NCBI GenBank assembly: GCA_945859605.1
Contig: OX243825.1
Span: 21,032,196-21,096,195 of the forward strand
Direction: 5' to 3'
DNA from: Lumbricus rubellus
Lineage: Eukaryota > Annelida > Clitellata > Crassiclitellata > Lumbricidae
Length of the DNA stretch: 64,000 nt
The notes under the pieces were generated by a model. It saw nothing but the letters and a program-made list of their open reading frames with translations, was not told the origin of the DNA and searched no databases. Made by a program: the position numbers and the translations under genes. Below, one piece after another: positions 21,440 through 33,100 of this stretch (position 1 is the stretch's first letter; each line of letters starts with the position of its first letter).

Positions 21440-22662
21440 CCCAAATACCCCAAAAAACTCACATATACAAAAAACTCGCAAATACCAAAAAGCTTGCAAA
21501 CACCCAAACAACTCACATACCAAAAAGCTTGCAAATACCCAAACAACTCACATACCAAAAAGCTCGCAAATACCCAAACAACTCGCATACCAAAAAGCTC
21601 GCAAATACCCAAACAACTCGCATACCAAAAAGCTCGCAAATACCCAAACAACTCGCATACCAAAAAGCTCGCAAATACCCAATCAACTCACATACTAAGA
21701 AGCTCGCAAATACCCAAACAACTCACATACCAAAAAGCTTGCAAAATACCCAAACAACTCGCATACCAAAAAGCTTGCAAATACCCAAACAACTCGCATA
21801 CCAAAAAGCTCGCAAATACCCAAACAACTCGCATACCAAAAAGCTCGCAAATACCCAAACAACTCGCATACCAAAAAGCTCGCAAATACCCAAACAACTC
21901 GCATACCAAAAAGCTCGCAAATACCCAAACAACTCACATACCAAAAACTTGCAAATACCCAAACAACTCACATACCAATAAACTCAAACAACTCACATAC
22001 CAAAAAACTTGCATATACCCAAACAACTCGCATACCAAAAAGCTCGCAAATACCCAAACAACTCGCATACCAAAAAGCTCGCAAATACCCAAACAACTCA
22101 CATACCAAAAACTTGCGAATACCCAAACAACTCGCATACCAAAAAGCTCGCAAATACCCAAACAACTCGCATACCAAAAACTCAAACACCCAAACAACTC
22201 ACACATACCGAAAAAAGCTTGCAAATACCCAAACAACTCGCATACCAAAAAGCTTGCAAAATACCCAAACAACTCGCATACCAAAAAGCTCGCAAATACC
22301 CAAACAACTCGCATACCAAAAAGCTCGCAAATACCCAAACAACTCGCATACCAAAAAGCTCGCAAATACCCAAACAACTCACATACCAAAAACTTGCAAA
22401 TACCCAAACAACTCGCATACCAAAAAGCTCGCAAATACCCAAACAACTCACATACCGAAAAAAGCTCGCAAATACCCAAACAACTCACATACCAAAAAGC
22501 TTGCAAATACCCAAACAACTCGCATACCAAAAAGCTCGCAAATACCCAAAAACAACTCGCATACCAAAAAGCTCGCAAATACCCAAAAACAACTCGCATA
22601 CCAAAAAGCTCGCAAATACCCAAACAACTCACATACCCAAAAAAGCTTGCAAATACCCGATT
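21440..22662. repeat. 35-bp minisatellite, roughly 35 units
   Basis: Unit: AAATACCCAAACAACTCGCA plus TACCAAAAAGCTCGC. Variants include CTCACA for CTCGCA, CTTGC for CTCGC, and small indels. Because 35 is not a multiple of three and the unit contains no stop in most frames, long open frames appear on both strands (up to 434 codons); these are artefacts of the repeat, not genes. The array is flanked by degenerate units on the left and by a dispersed repeat on the right. Confidence 0.95.
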
Positions 22663-22689
22663 CCAAAGCGCAGGACCAATGAAGGTATT

Positions 22690-22870
22690 AGTTCATTCAT
22701 TCGTTCATATATTGATTTATATAGTGCCCCCTCAAGAAATCTCCTCAGAGGCACTCCCAGCCCAGCCACGGCTGGGAAAAAACTTGAGAGATTTATGAAA
22801 CAAAGTTTAACTGGTCAGATGTAGTGAACAAAGCTTTGAAGAAAGTTTGTTCCAGATTGACAGCCTTACA
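22690..22870 (+). repeat. Dispersed repeat family (three copies in the window)
   Basis: Features TTCATTCATTC, then TTTATATAGTGCCCCCTC and CTCCCAGCCCAGCC, followed by GATTTATGAAACAAAG. Related copies lie at about 11404-11550 and 47320-47500. The spacing of conserved blocks suggests a SINE or LINE 3' end. No coding capacity. Confidence 0.6.
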
Positions 22871-22919
22871 ACCGATGTGTCTACTGTCAACAGATTTTAA
22901 CAACGTTAGAGCCGTTTTC

Positions 22920-22990
22920 TTAACCCTTTAATACCGAGACGGTAGTAAATGGTATGGGAAATCCTATACCCTGCGGCATTAAAGGGTTAA
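22920..22990. mobile_element. TTAA-flanked miniature palindrome (71 bp)
   Basis: Starts TTAACCCTTTAATACCGAG and ends CTGCGGCATTAAAGGGTTAA. It is internally nearly palindromic (GGTATGGGAAATCCTATACC). Same family as 32362-32432 and 42604-42673. It ends 49 bp beyond the TUBD1 stop codon. Confidence 0.65.
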
Positions 22991-23039
22991 AGGATAAAAT
23001 TTAATGCAGAAACCAGCAGAAGCTGTGCCTTGAAGGGTG

Positions 23040-26000
23040 TCACAACTGTTTGTAGCTGGCCAGGACCTGCTCCAGTCCAGCAAAGCAGTCCACAAAGTCA
23101 TCCTCCTCCAGGCCGTGTCTCCGATACTGGTGAACGTAGGCACGCGATTCAAACATTCTCCATCCCCGCTCCACGACCCGGTCCAGAGACGGAATGATGG
23201 ACTGGCTGTTGCTAAGCAACGCAGCCGACTTTTCGTAATGGATGAACGGTCGAGCGTGGGACCAGTGCGTGAAGGCATGGTCAGCGGGGAGCCAGCTGCT
23301 GTACAAGCGTTGATCTTGGAAGGCCGATACATCCGTCTGCGATACGTCCTTTCCACGAACGATGAGTAGGTTGGAGATGGAGCGAATTGCATCGTCCGTA
23401 CCACATTTCATCTGCCAGTTGATGCCTAGTAAAACAAACAGGTGTATCACAAAAACTCGTCCATATATTGTGTACGCAAAAATCATATTTTCAAACCCAT
23501 CCCTCTGTTGCATCTCGCGTATTTCTGCGTAGGAACAAATTAGTTTCTCTAACTTCCCATTTACAAAAGTTAATTAACCATTTAAAGTCACCTATATGGC
23601 GTTTATTTTACCGTGGGCTACTATTTACTTTTGTTAAACATCACATTTGCTAGCTAAAATTTGTTAACTGTCATGGCTCAGTGTTTAGATATGAGCAGAA
23701 TTTAATTACCGGTACAACGTAATAAAATGCCATCAGAGAACTTATAGGGCAATACAGAGTTTCTGATGTCAAAAATTAGACATTTCTTTTGCGTATGTAA
23801 ACAATTTTGTCGAGACTCGGGGCTTAAAGTGTGGCAGAATGGTCATGGACGACGTCCTGGCACTTATTTTCAAATCTCTATGCCGTCCTGCCACTTATTT
23901 GGCCAGCACACCTCAAAATGTAAGGGGCATTCTGGCACTTCTTTTGGAAAGGTAATGGGCATCCAGGCACCAGGGCTGTTTTTAAGGAATTTTTAGAACT
24001 GCACGCACAACTCCTTCTTTCCTTTCCCAACCTCCATGCTAAATTACTTCCAACCGGAGGGCAACTACCGTACCTTTTTTGCCAGTTTTACCGGTAACTG
24101 TACAGAAGTGCTTCTACAACTGCACAAATCCATTCAGAACTGCACATTTTGTGTACAACTGCACGTTAGAAAAAAGCCCTGCCAGGCACTTATTTTTTTA
24201 CACTCTTAGCACAGTCAAGACCAATCCCACACCGTACACACCCATACGCAGAATCGTCTGACTCCAATCTTATCACCTTACCCTCTTCTATTGCGGCATT
24301 CGCAACCAGCATCTGTCGAAGGTGCTTCAGTAGACCAGGCCACTGGAAACTGCTGAACTCCGCAGATCGCTTGGAGACGTGCGGAATAGTACGCACGGTC
24401 AGCATCTTGTATTCCGGATGTGATGCAACACTCTGCAGTAAATCTCCTAATGAATGAAGAAACAAATTATAAAGAAATCTTCTGGGTTCGCATTAAATGC
24501 TTATCATGATGATCCAAATGCATCTAGGGGCTGGACGCACCGGGAGCGCTTCTGAAAGGCTCTTGCTGCGAGAAGCGCTTTATAAATGGTCAGACACAAT
24601 ACAATGCAATCCAACATGGCTAAATAGTATTGATTGCAAGACATAACTTGTAAGAAAAAATCCAAATAATACTCTTCAATGTTACTTTTAGTTTCTCGGT
24701 TATCTGCATGAAATATAATATATATATATATATATTATGTCAAATAAAAATTATTATCTGAAATTATATAGCAATTAGAAAATATTGACATTGCTCCAGT
24801 TTTTACTTGTTTTCTTTTAATGGAAATTTTAATTTTCGATTCATGACCGGTTTTGTGGATATGGGTCACATAAATTATGATGCTGAAAACCTAAAACACA
24901 GTCTACACACCAAGGCTATTTTTAAGGAATTTTTAGAACTGCACAACCCCTTCTTTTCCTTCCAATTCTCCATGGTATATTACTTCCAATCCCAGGACAA
25001 TTACCTTTTTGCTAGTTTTAACTGTACAGAAGTGCTTTTACAACTGCACAAATCCATTTAGGACTGCACATTTTGTGTACAACTGCACGTTGAAAAAGCC
25101 CTGCTACACACCATCCCTTCTTACCCATATGACTGTGGACGAGAGATGCAGAGGCAGACGAAGCATCGGAAGCTGGTACAAAGATGTTGGCCAGGTAGTT
25201 GGAAATGACAGAGTTGATGTCCCTAAAGGAAACCTTAGGCACGGCCAGCAACTGATGGCAAGCTCGGTGCAGGGCGTCGTTCTCCATTGTTATGATGGCG
25301 TCGGCCGACTGATAAAGATGAGCCAGAGACAGAATCGAGTTGTAACTCTGCACGGCCACTTCGCCCTTCTCGTACGGCCACACGACCTACAAAAAGTTCA
25401 GTCCATATTATCATTTATTAACATTTAATATTATTTTTTAACATCACACATGTAAGTGTATCTTTGAAGGCGCTTTCATGGATGCTGCATAAAATCTCAA
25501 CTACAATTACAAGGTCATTGCTAAAAGACATTTTGTTACATAATAATAACTACGTACCACTCATGAATGCACCTTATTATTAATATTAATGTCATAATAT
25601 TAATTATTATATTATTATAGCAGTGTAATAGTGATAAAACAAGGGCGGCCGAGGAAAAGGTGGTTGGACGAGGTTCAAGAAACAACAGGAATCAATCTGG
25701 AACAACTAAGAGAAGCGACATCAGAAAGAAAACAATGGAGAAGGTTGGTCATGACGATCGCTAGATTGCAAGAAACTGACAGCACAAGGTGACAAGGTGT
25801 AATAGTGATTAAAACTAACGAAAACTAACATTTTAAACAGGAACAAAATGTCAACTTGAAGTATACTTTACCTGATTGATAAGGAACGAATGTGGGTAGT
25901 TATCTCGTAAACACCTTGTAATGAAGGCACCGACACCTGATCCAGTTCCTCCAGCCAGACTCATCAGCGTCAGAAAACCACCAAGCATATCACACTTCTC

Positions 26001-26396
26001 CGCCTCGTGCTGTACCGCCTCCAGCACACGTTCTTCCACCTGTGGCCCATGTCGGCAGAATCCATGCGCCCAGTTATTGCCGGAACCTCGCTTCTGGCAA
26101 ATCTGCCGTCCTGATGGGTAGCACCATCGACCTGACCGCAGTGCATCATCAATTGTCTGCGCAATTACTTTCGGCTCCATGTCAATCATCACTGCTCTTG
26201 CATTCATCCGATGGCCCAACTTGGATGTCTCCATCGTGCTGAAAAATCGGTCACGGCTTGCCTCTGCATAGCCGGTAGCCTGGTCAGCCGGGCACCAGGC
26301 CGGCAGCGATTGGTCAAGATCATCTGCGAGTAACTGAAACAGCTGACCACCTATTTGGTTTCCACACTGACCGACTTGAAGAGTTATTATCGACAT
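23040..26396 (-). CDS. TUBD1: Delta-tubulin, complete, 4 coding exons (445 aa)
   Basis: Delta-tubulin is a centriole/basal-body tubulin needed for triplet microtubules. Exons on the minus strand are 26396-25872, 25386-25125, 24446-24282 and 23425-23040 (stop). All introns are GT-AG with compatible phases (0, 1, 1), and the joined frame of 1338 nt has no stop. The N-terminus MSIITLQVGQCGNQIG is the tubulin start, and MSLAGGTGSGVGAF is the tubulin GTP-binding loop. QKRGSGNNWAHGF, WPYEKGEVAVQSYNSIL, PGLLKHLRQML and EKSAALLSNSQS are delta-tubulin-specific matches rather than alpha/beta/gamma. It ends EQVLASYKQL. Vertebrate delta-tubulin has about 453 residues, so this is full length. Introns host miniature transposons (23971-24181, 24911-25103) and a LINE fragment (25641-25799). 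It diverges head-to-head from RBM28, 765 bp between start codons. Confidence 0.95.
23600..23735. repeat. Dispersed repeat in TUBD1 intron 3
   Basis: It carries ACTATTTACTTTTGTTAAA, then TTTGCTAGCT and ATGAGCAGAATTTA, matching about 17793-17925 with scattered differences. The family is unidentified. Confidence 0.6.
23971..24181 (+). mobile_element. hAT-type MITE, CAGGGCT family, copy 2 (211 bp)
   Basis: Starts CAGGGCTGTTTTTAAGG and ends AAAAAAGCCCTG. The perfect 8-bp target duplication CCAGGCAC lies at 23963-23970 and 24182-24189. Located in TUBD1 intron 3. Confidence 0.88.
24524..24615 (+). repeat. SINE-like tail in TUBD1 intron 2
   Basis: It has GGAGCGCTTCTGAAAGG, then GAAGCGCTTTATAAATGG and an ACAATACAATGC-type tail, related to the tail at about 9240-9290. 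A TA-repeat follows at about 24715-24740. Confidence 0.5.
24911..25103 (+). mobile_element. hAT-type MITE, CAGGGCT family, copy 3 (193 bp)
   Basis: Starts CAAGGCTATTTTTAAGG and ends AAAAAGCCCTG. The perfect 8-bp duplication CTACACAC lies at 24903-24910 and 25104-25111. It sits in TUBD1 intron 2, only about 20 bp inside the exon 2 donor. Confidence 0.88.
25641..25799 (+). mobile_element. LINE 3' fragment in TUBD1 intron 1
   Basis: The plus strand encodes GRPRKRWLDEVQETTG...QWRRLVM, the RGRP...W...D motif and tryptophan-rich end typical of the C-terminus of LINE reverse-transcriptase polyproteins. It is truncated on the 5' side. Confidence 0.65.
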
Positions 26397-27160
26397 TGCT
26401 CCTCATCTGAATATGTTAAACGCTGTCGGAATGGTAATAGCTGACATTTTCAAAAATACAGAGGATATCTAGACGGATATGTTGCCACAGGCAGCAGAGT
26501 GTAAGTTTTGCACAGACTCTATAACAAAATGGAAAAATAATGACACAATTTCACTTAATTAATGTTGAGCTTCCGGTTTTTAAAACGTTAGGTTTTTTTA
26601 AAGTATAGCTGGCACTTCTTTCTTAATTTTTTAGCAAACAACCCATACATAAGTTCTAAAAGTTTACAGCGGCAACCGACCGGAAGCTCTCTAAAATGGT
26701 ACAACTAATAACCCTTATTTTATACACAGTACGATTGTTATAGTAAATTTGAGACTATTATTGCTATTACCACAGTATAATTTTTTTGCACGAGTCCCCT
26801 AAATTCTAAATTCGGCATTAAGGGCTTGGCTAGAAACATTCATCGATTTTATCAGTAAAGTATCTCCACAGTATAAATAATTATTTATACTGTGGTATCT
26901 CCCAGGCTCAGCAAACTGATCGCCTCTATCTATGATTCCTTTCCTTTTTTGTCTTCTTTAAATTGACCTTAAAAAGCATTTGATGTTTCTGTTAATTTAA
27001 AGTGCATTGTGATCAGTAGTATGTATTCATTGAATCGATTAAATAAATTTGATTTGATTTGATGATTCTAAAAATAGCATTGGAAGATCCATAGATTTGA
27101 CTTCATTTGCTCAGAGAGTCAGATGATTTCCGGTCAAAGTTTGTTTCTAGATTTTTTAAT
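26397..27160. promoter_or_regulatory. Shared TUBD1/RBM28 upstream region
   Basis: 765 bp separate the divergent start codons, so any promoters lie here. A perfect 30-bp palindrome (arms CCACAGTATAAATAA) occupies 26866-26895. The segment about 26930-27065 resembles a LINE 3' end finishing in AAATTTGATTTGATTTGATG. No TATA box is clearly placed for either gene. Confidence 0.5.
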
Positions 27161-30100
27161 ATGGATAAAGAATTCAAGACAAAAACTTTATTTGTGCAGA
27201 ATCTGCCTTTTACGACTACAAACGATCAGCTAGAGGAGTTATTCAGCGAAATAGGACCACTGAAAAAATGTTTTGTGGTTGCTAAAAAAGATAACAAAGG
27301 TAAGCGTTATAAGGCAACATGTGAGTGTGAGCGATAAACAGACTTATTAATAAGTGCACGCGGTAGCGTTATTTACAAGTAGACCTACTCTCTTTAATTA
27401 GTTGTTACATCTAGTATTGCTTATCTAATTTGACTACAGTTATCATGCAAGAGAAACTAGAGCTCTGCAATCCCAGGAAAATTGCAGAGGCACAAGCCCT
27501 TAGACTTAGACTTACATGGATGAAGTATCAGTTACTTAGCGTAAAAACATGGTCGTGGATCCGCTCACGCCCGTCACGTGAACCGTCTGGAAGAGGCGAA
27601 GACCGCAGGGGGGGAGAAGGTAGTTGATGTTAGCAGTTGATGGTCAAGCTATTAGGCTAGGTTGGCCAACAACTGCTAAACAACCAACGCAAAAATCTTA
27701 AGAATCTAATGACGACACTAACACTAACCCTAACCGACCCTCACGACGCAAAAATCTTAAGAATCTAATGACGACACTAACCCTAACACTAACCCTAACC
27801 GACCCTCACGACGTGAAACCTTATACCCTATACACGAACGACACCTAGGTCTTCTATGTTATAACCATGCTTAAATTTAACGATAAAGAGCGCATAATTA
27901 CCTGTGCAAAATGTTCCTCCATACGTAGGGTCATTTGTAAGACATTTTAAACGTTTTACATTGCAATTCGTGTAAAATCGTGAGACCCTGCGACACGCAG
28001 CACGTGCTGTTGACAGTAGGGTTTACAAAGGATGGGCCTAAAAAAAAAAATCTTGTGTTTCCGGTAACAGAGCTAAAAAAAATTGGGTAGGTAGGTCGGA
28101 AAATATTTTTATTTTGTAAAATATTTTTATGCAGTGACTATCCGAAAAAGTATACCCCACTAGTCTTTTTTTGCACGCTGAAACAAAGTACGTGTTCTAA
28201 GCAAGTATAAACTGCCTATTTCCCGACTGTCTGCACCTAAAACTGCTCTAGAAACAGTCCTATTAATTTCATTTTGTTGACGTCTCTTATGTTATGTCAA
28301 TACAAATGTAAAAAAAAATTTTTTGAAAAAGAAATTTTTTTTTGGAAAAAAATGTTTGTTGAAAAAAATTATTTTTTTTTATAAAAATTTTTTACAAAAA
28401 TATTTGGGTCGCGGCCGTAAAAATGGGTCGGTCGGGTTACCGGAAACACAACACTTTTTTTTTAACGCCTGGGCATAAATTGTACTCGACAACCTCCTCC
28501 CCTACGGTATTCGACTCTTCCACATTGTTTTCCGCTAACCTGATTGGCCGACGGGTGTTAGCCCGAATGGTAGCCTGCAATGCACCGTCCGTAGCCAGTG
28601 CGACCAATAATGTTACGGGCGTGAATGTAGCACATGGTTTCCGCTAACGCTCGGGGCGTGAGCGGATCCACTACGTAAAAACATCTTATTACTGGTAAGA
28701 AGAAGAAATTTAAACAGCTAACAAAAACCAATTAAGGTGTTCAGTCATAAAAGTCGAAATTTGAGAGAGCTGCCATACAGTAAACAGTCTCTCGAATGGG
28801 CTTGTTACCGTCATCTGTTGTCGATCATTCTATGACTTCTTTGTTCAAGAACTCATCTGGTAGTTCAGTTATGTAAGAAAATCTGTGAGTGCTGTATGGC
28901 ACATAGTCTTTCAGAATATTCTGCGCATTGCCGCTGCAGATAAAAGAACTCAATGCATGTCATATGCCGCCACAATACTCAATGTTAGCCAGTGCTGATT
29001 GAAAATTCTACCATGTTATGCTGCACAGAAAATTAATTTTTCACTTTTTGCTATCATGTGTGCTGTGTTTAAGATATTGCAACAGGAGGATACTGCCTCA
29101 TGCATAAGTGGGTCATTGGGAAGTATTGATAAAAATGTTTTTGTTATTTTTGTAGACAGCTGCAAAGGTGTAGGATTTGTGACCTTTGCCTCAGAGTAAG
29201 TACACAGTTATACATTGTCAGTTTGATCCACCTTTATCTTTCCAACAAATATGTGCTTGTTCTAGCACCCCTTCAAGTTTGCTACTCAGAGGCGCTTCTG
29301 AGTATATAGTGTGGACACTGCATCGGAGTTTCACACCAAAATGCACGAGCAATTGCCGGTGAAAAACTAGCTCTGGGTCCCTATGCGATGGCTTGAGGTG
29401 GATTCGAACCTGCAACCTTCCACATCCAAGGCACCGAACATACTCCTACACCACCATGCCCCACTGAGGACCTCTATGGTATCAATATATAATTCTTTAT
29501 CTTGTCTCAATTTAATGTCAGTTACTCATTTTGATTTTCAGAGATGACGTATCAGCTGCGTTGAAAAAGTCGCTTCATCTCGGAAGCCGGAAGTTGACGT
29601 TGAGTTTGGCTGGAAAAGATGCGACTAAATCGAAACAGAAGAAAAGGAAACGTTTACAGACGGAAGAAAAAGATGGTCCATCCAAAGCAGGTTGTTAAAA
29701 TGTGCTTTTATGACTACAATTGCATTGTATCTATAAATTTGTATAGCTCCTCTCTCAGTGCACACCAATCAGAGGCATTCCTAGTGCGTTAGACCAAGAG
29801 AGAAAAAATATACAATAATATATATTAATAATTTCATTATTACTTCAAGCCGATAAGTAGATGGTAAATTTTGGAATTGTAGTCATACATTTATATAGCA
29901 CCACTTCAAGAGAGCTCCTCAGAGGTGTAATGGTAATGTTACATGATGTTGTTGTAACAGGTGATAACAAGTTTAATGATAGTCAAATTTAACTGTTTGG
30001 CAGCCTGCAAGGCACCATTTATCCTACTGTTCTCTTTATGGTCCCTCCTGGGGAGTTGTTAGCAGAACCTTACGTTCCTTTGGTTTTACCTTTCAACATA

Positions 30101-33100
30101 ATTGCATGTGACCATTTACATTCCAGTTTCAGATTGCTACATGTATGTTATCCTATTTTTTTAGAATTGCCAGCTACCCAGACTGATGAAGAAAACACAG
30201 CCAAAGAAGATGGAAAGGCCGCTAAAAAGGAGGAAAATGTGTCAAAAGAAGCTGCAGCTAGAACGGTCATCGTCCATAGCGTCACAGACGAGAAGAAAGT
30301 CACGGATTCGGCGGGAAATCCGAAAAGTATCCGAAGCATACGCTTTAGTGTGGGTGCCGATGGCGATAAGTTAGCCAGCATTTTGTACCGTGGAAAAAAG
30401 GATGCGATAGTAGCTGCAAGGCGATTTTCGAGTAAGAAATCCCCGAAGTGTTTCTTTCTAAAGTGGCTCGTTAACCCTTTAATGCCGAGATGGTAGTAAA
30501 TCCGGCATTAAAGGGTTAATCACTCTTCGTTCACTTCAGCTATGCCTTTATTCATTTTGAGTTTTAAAGAAAAATTACATGTGACATTGTTGCCTCATTT
30601 ATCAAAGGTTATGCTTAATCAGGCTGATTAGTATATGAAGGATAGTTGATTTGAGTTCGTTTATAAGTGATCAGTTTGCACCTAAAGATTGCAGATTTTA
30701 TTTTAAAGGAATGATCTGGTATGATGCCATGATGATTATGCGTGGAAGAGATTAAATGGCATGAACACCTGGATTAAACTTAAAACTACAAACAATTAAA
30801 AGAGAATAGAGCAAAAGGAATTGTGAAAGAACAAAGCTGTGGACAATAATTGTTCGTAAAAGTTCATAAAAGCACATTTAAATTGTCTGTCAAGCTTTTA
30901 ATGCATTCTCATTTATTAGAATGCATTAAAAGCTTGACAGACAATTTAAATGTGCTTTTTATTTCTAACTTAGATGCAAAGTATTTGTCTTAACAAATCT
31001 AGTTTTGTGTTGTTAAGGAAAATTCTTGAAAACAGATTTTGCTGCAGATATTTTAATGAAAGTTATCACATTTGTTTGATATTTTACTGTGTATCAGGAA
31101 ACAAGATGACCGCAAATGTACTTGGTCATGAGGTCAAAGAAAAGTCACAGCCTGTCGAAGCCAACCCAAAAAAATCTCGGCTAATTGTACGAAATCTAGC
31201 GTTTAAAGTGAGTGGCACAAAAAGTTGCATATTTTGTTCTGAGTTGCTTTTTTTGCTTTAAATGTTAAATGCGCAATCAGTATTCAATAGCTTTATTCCG
31301 TGTTACAAGCTTTATTTATAGGATTATTAACTTTCGGTTTCGTTGGACTGTTTCAGCAGTTTCATATTAAAACACTTGTATGTGCATTTGTTAAAGCGCC
31401 CCTTCAAGCTCTCTTTGCTCAGAGGCGCTCCCGAATGCAGAGCGGGCACTGCATCAGAGTTTCACGCCGAAGCGCTGAGCAATTGTGAGTGAAGGACTTG
31501 CCCAAGGTCCTTCCGGCTTCAAGGCAACGACGCCACCACTCTTGTTTTTTTGTGAGATATTTCTAAAGCTGTTGTTGGTTTGTTTTCTATTTCAGTGCGA
31601 AGAAGGTGAACTGAAAAAGGTATTTTCAGAGTTTGGAGATATCATGGAAGTGACGATCCCTAAGAAAGAAAATGGAAAGAAGTTAGGTTTTGGAATTGTT
31701 CAGTTCTCAGCAGTTGAAGCAGCCGCCAGGGCAGTCGGGGAAATGAATGGAAAATCAATCTTAGGTTTGGACATTTTGTTATTATATTTGTAAAATTTAG
31801 TCATCTTATCACCAGTCTTGTCCTCTAGACCAAGATCTTGGTCTCGGGTGTTCAAAGGTCTTGGTCTCTCAAGAGCATTGGTCTTAGGACCAAAGTCTTG
31901 GTTTTGGTCTTGAGGTTCAAGATCATGGTCATTGAGAGACCATTGGTCTTGGAACCAAAAGTCTTGGTTTGGGTCTTGAGGTTCAAAATCATGGTCTTAG
32001 ACTTTTTCAAGACCAAGATTCGACTGTCAGAACTTTATATGAATGTTATGAACAGCGATTAATCAAGGTCATGTTAAGGTCATTGTATGCCCTGGGCAAT
32101 CTTGCATTTGTGGAACTGGCAAATCTGGAAGCACAAATTAGGAACGCACCTAGTTTCAGTTTTAAGTCTCCGACCTTCTGTTATTGACTTTCGGTTTTGT
32201 TTCAACACAATGACGAGCTCTAGTCAATTCAAAAGTTCCATACATCGTTACTTTTGGACACAACTCTTTCGTTACACTAGAAAAGGAAAACAAATTATAG
32301 GTACTCGGTTTTGAGGGAACAGACCGGTTGTTTCGCTTGAATAAAATAAATAATGTTTTCATTAACTCTTTAATGCCGAGATGGTAGTAAATGGTATGGG
32401 AAATCCTATACCCTCCGGCATTAAAAGGTTAAAGTTTCGGGTTATCCGACTTTGCGTTTTTCGTAACTCTGAGTATGAATTATTTTCCCACCAGCCGTGT
32501 TTTAGCAGAGTGCATGTTGAATTGAATCATTGTGCATGGAAGATCTACTGTATTTAATGGTAAACTATATGGAAAGTTGCATTGAAAATGTGGTTTGAAA
32601 TAATTGCTGTTTTCACAGGTCGCCCGGTTGCTGTTGATTGGAGTTTGCCGAAGTCTAGATACGAACGGTTAAATCAGCAGACAGGTAAAAGTTTAACTGA
32701 TGTCATCATCTCTCGTTTTGCTCAAATCCAACAACGGTTTATTGAAGTTGAAGTAAATAGAAGATTAGCACCGGTAGTTGCTGATTGCTGAAGAGGAATA
32801 TAGGACTGACGGATGATAGATTTATATTTTTTAGATGTGCCTCTTGCGATGTATACATGTATGCATGCTATGTAGGTTTGTCTGTGTGAGTTTGTGAATG
32901 TCTTAAGTGTGGGTTCAGTAACATGCATATCATCAACAATTGCAGGAGACACTTATAAAATGAAAACTGACAGCTATGAATTAGTCAAGACTATGCTAAA
33001 TATACATCAGCTAAGATTTACCGGGTAGTCGTGCAAAAATTTCTATGTATGGGCTCACCGATCCTCCCCCCACCCCACGTCCCTACCTCCATTTTACTCT

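Larger units (their letters stand above)
27551..28673. mobile_element. MULE-like non-autonomous element with nested Harbinger MITE, RBM28 intron 1
   Basis: The ends share the inverted repeat GTGGATCCGCTCACGCCC (about 27555-27572) and GGGCGTGAGCGGATCCAC (about 28654-28671). The 11-bp direct repeat CGTAAAAACAT flanks it at 27540-27550 and 28674-28684. Duplications of 8-11 bp fit Mutator-like elements best. A Harbinger MITE is inserted at 28035-28469. The left part contains a duplicated block with telomere-like repeats (27680-27815). No transposase is present. Confidence 0.6.

Noticed and set aside
21440..22662. CRISPR-like array of regular repeats
   Set aside because: Units are contiguous with no unique spacers and the genome is animal; it is a minisatellite.
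21494..22798. 434-codon open frame and several 70-230-codon frames on both strands
   Set aside because: They are produced by the 35-bp minisatellite, which lacks stop codons; no domain or independent coding signal.
25872..26396. Misato or alpha/beta-tubulin assignment for the tubulin gene
   Set aside because: QKRGSGNNWAHGF, EKCDMLGGF and the C-terminal EQVLASY pattern match delta-tubulin best, and the length is typical of it.
29246..29464. tRNA-like sequence with GGTTCGAATCC
   Set aside because: Belongs to a dispersed SINE family with a non-tRNA body; no full cloverleaf.
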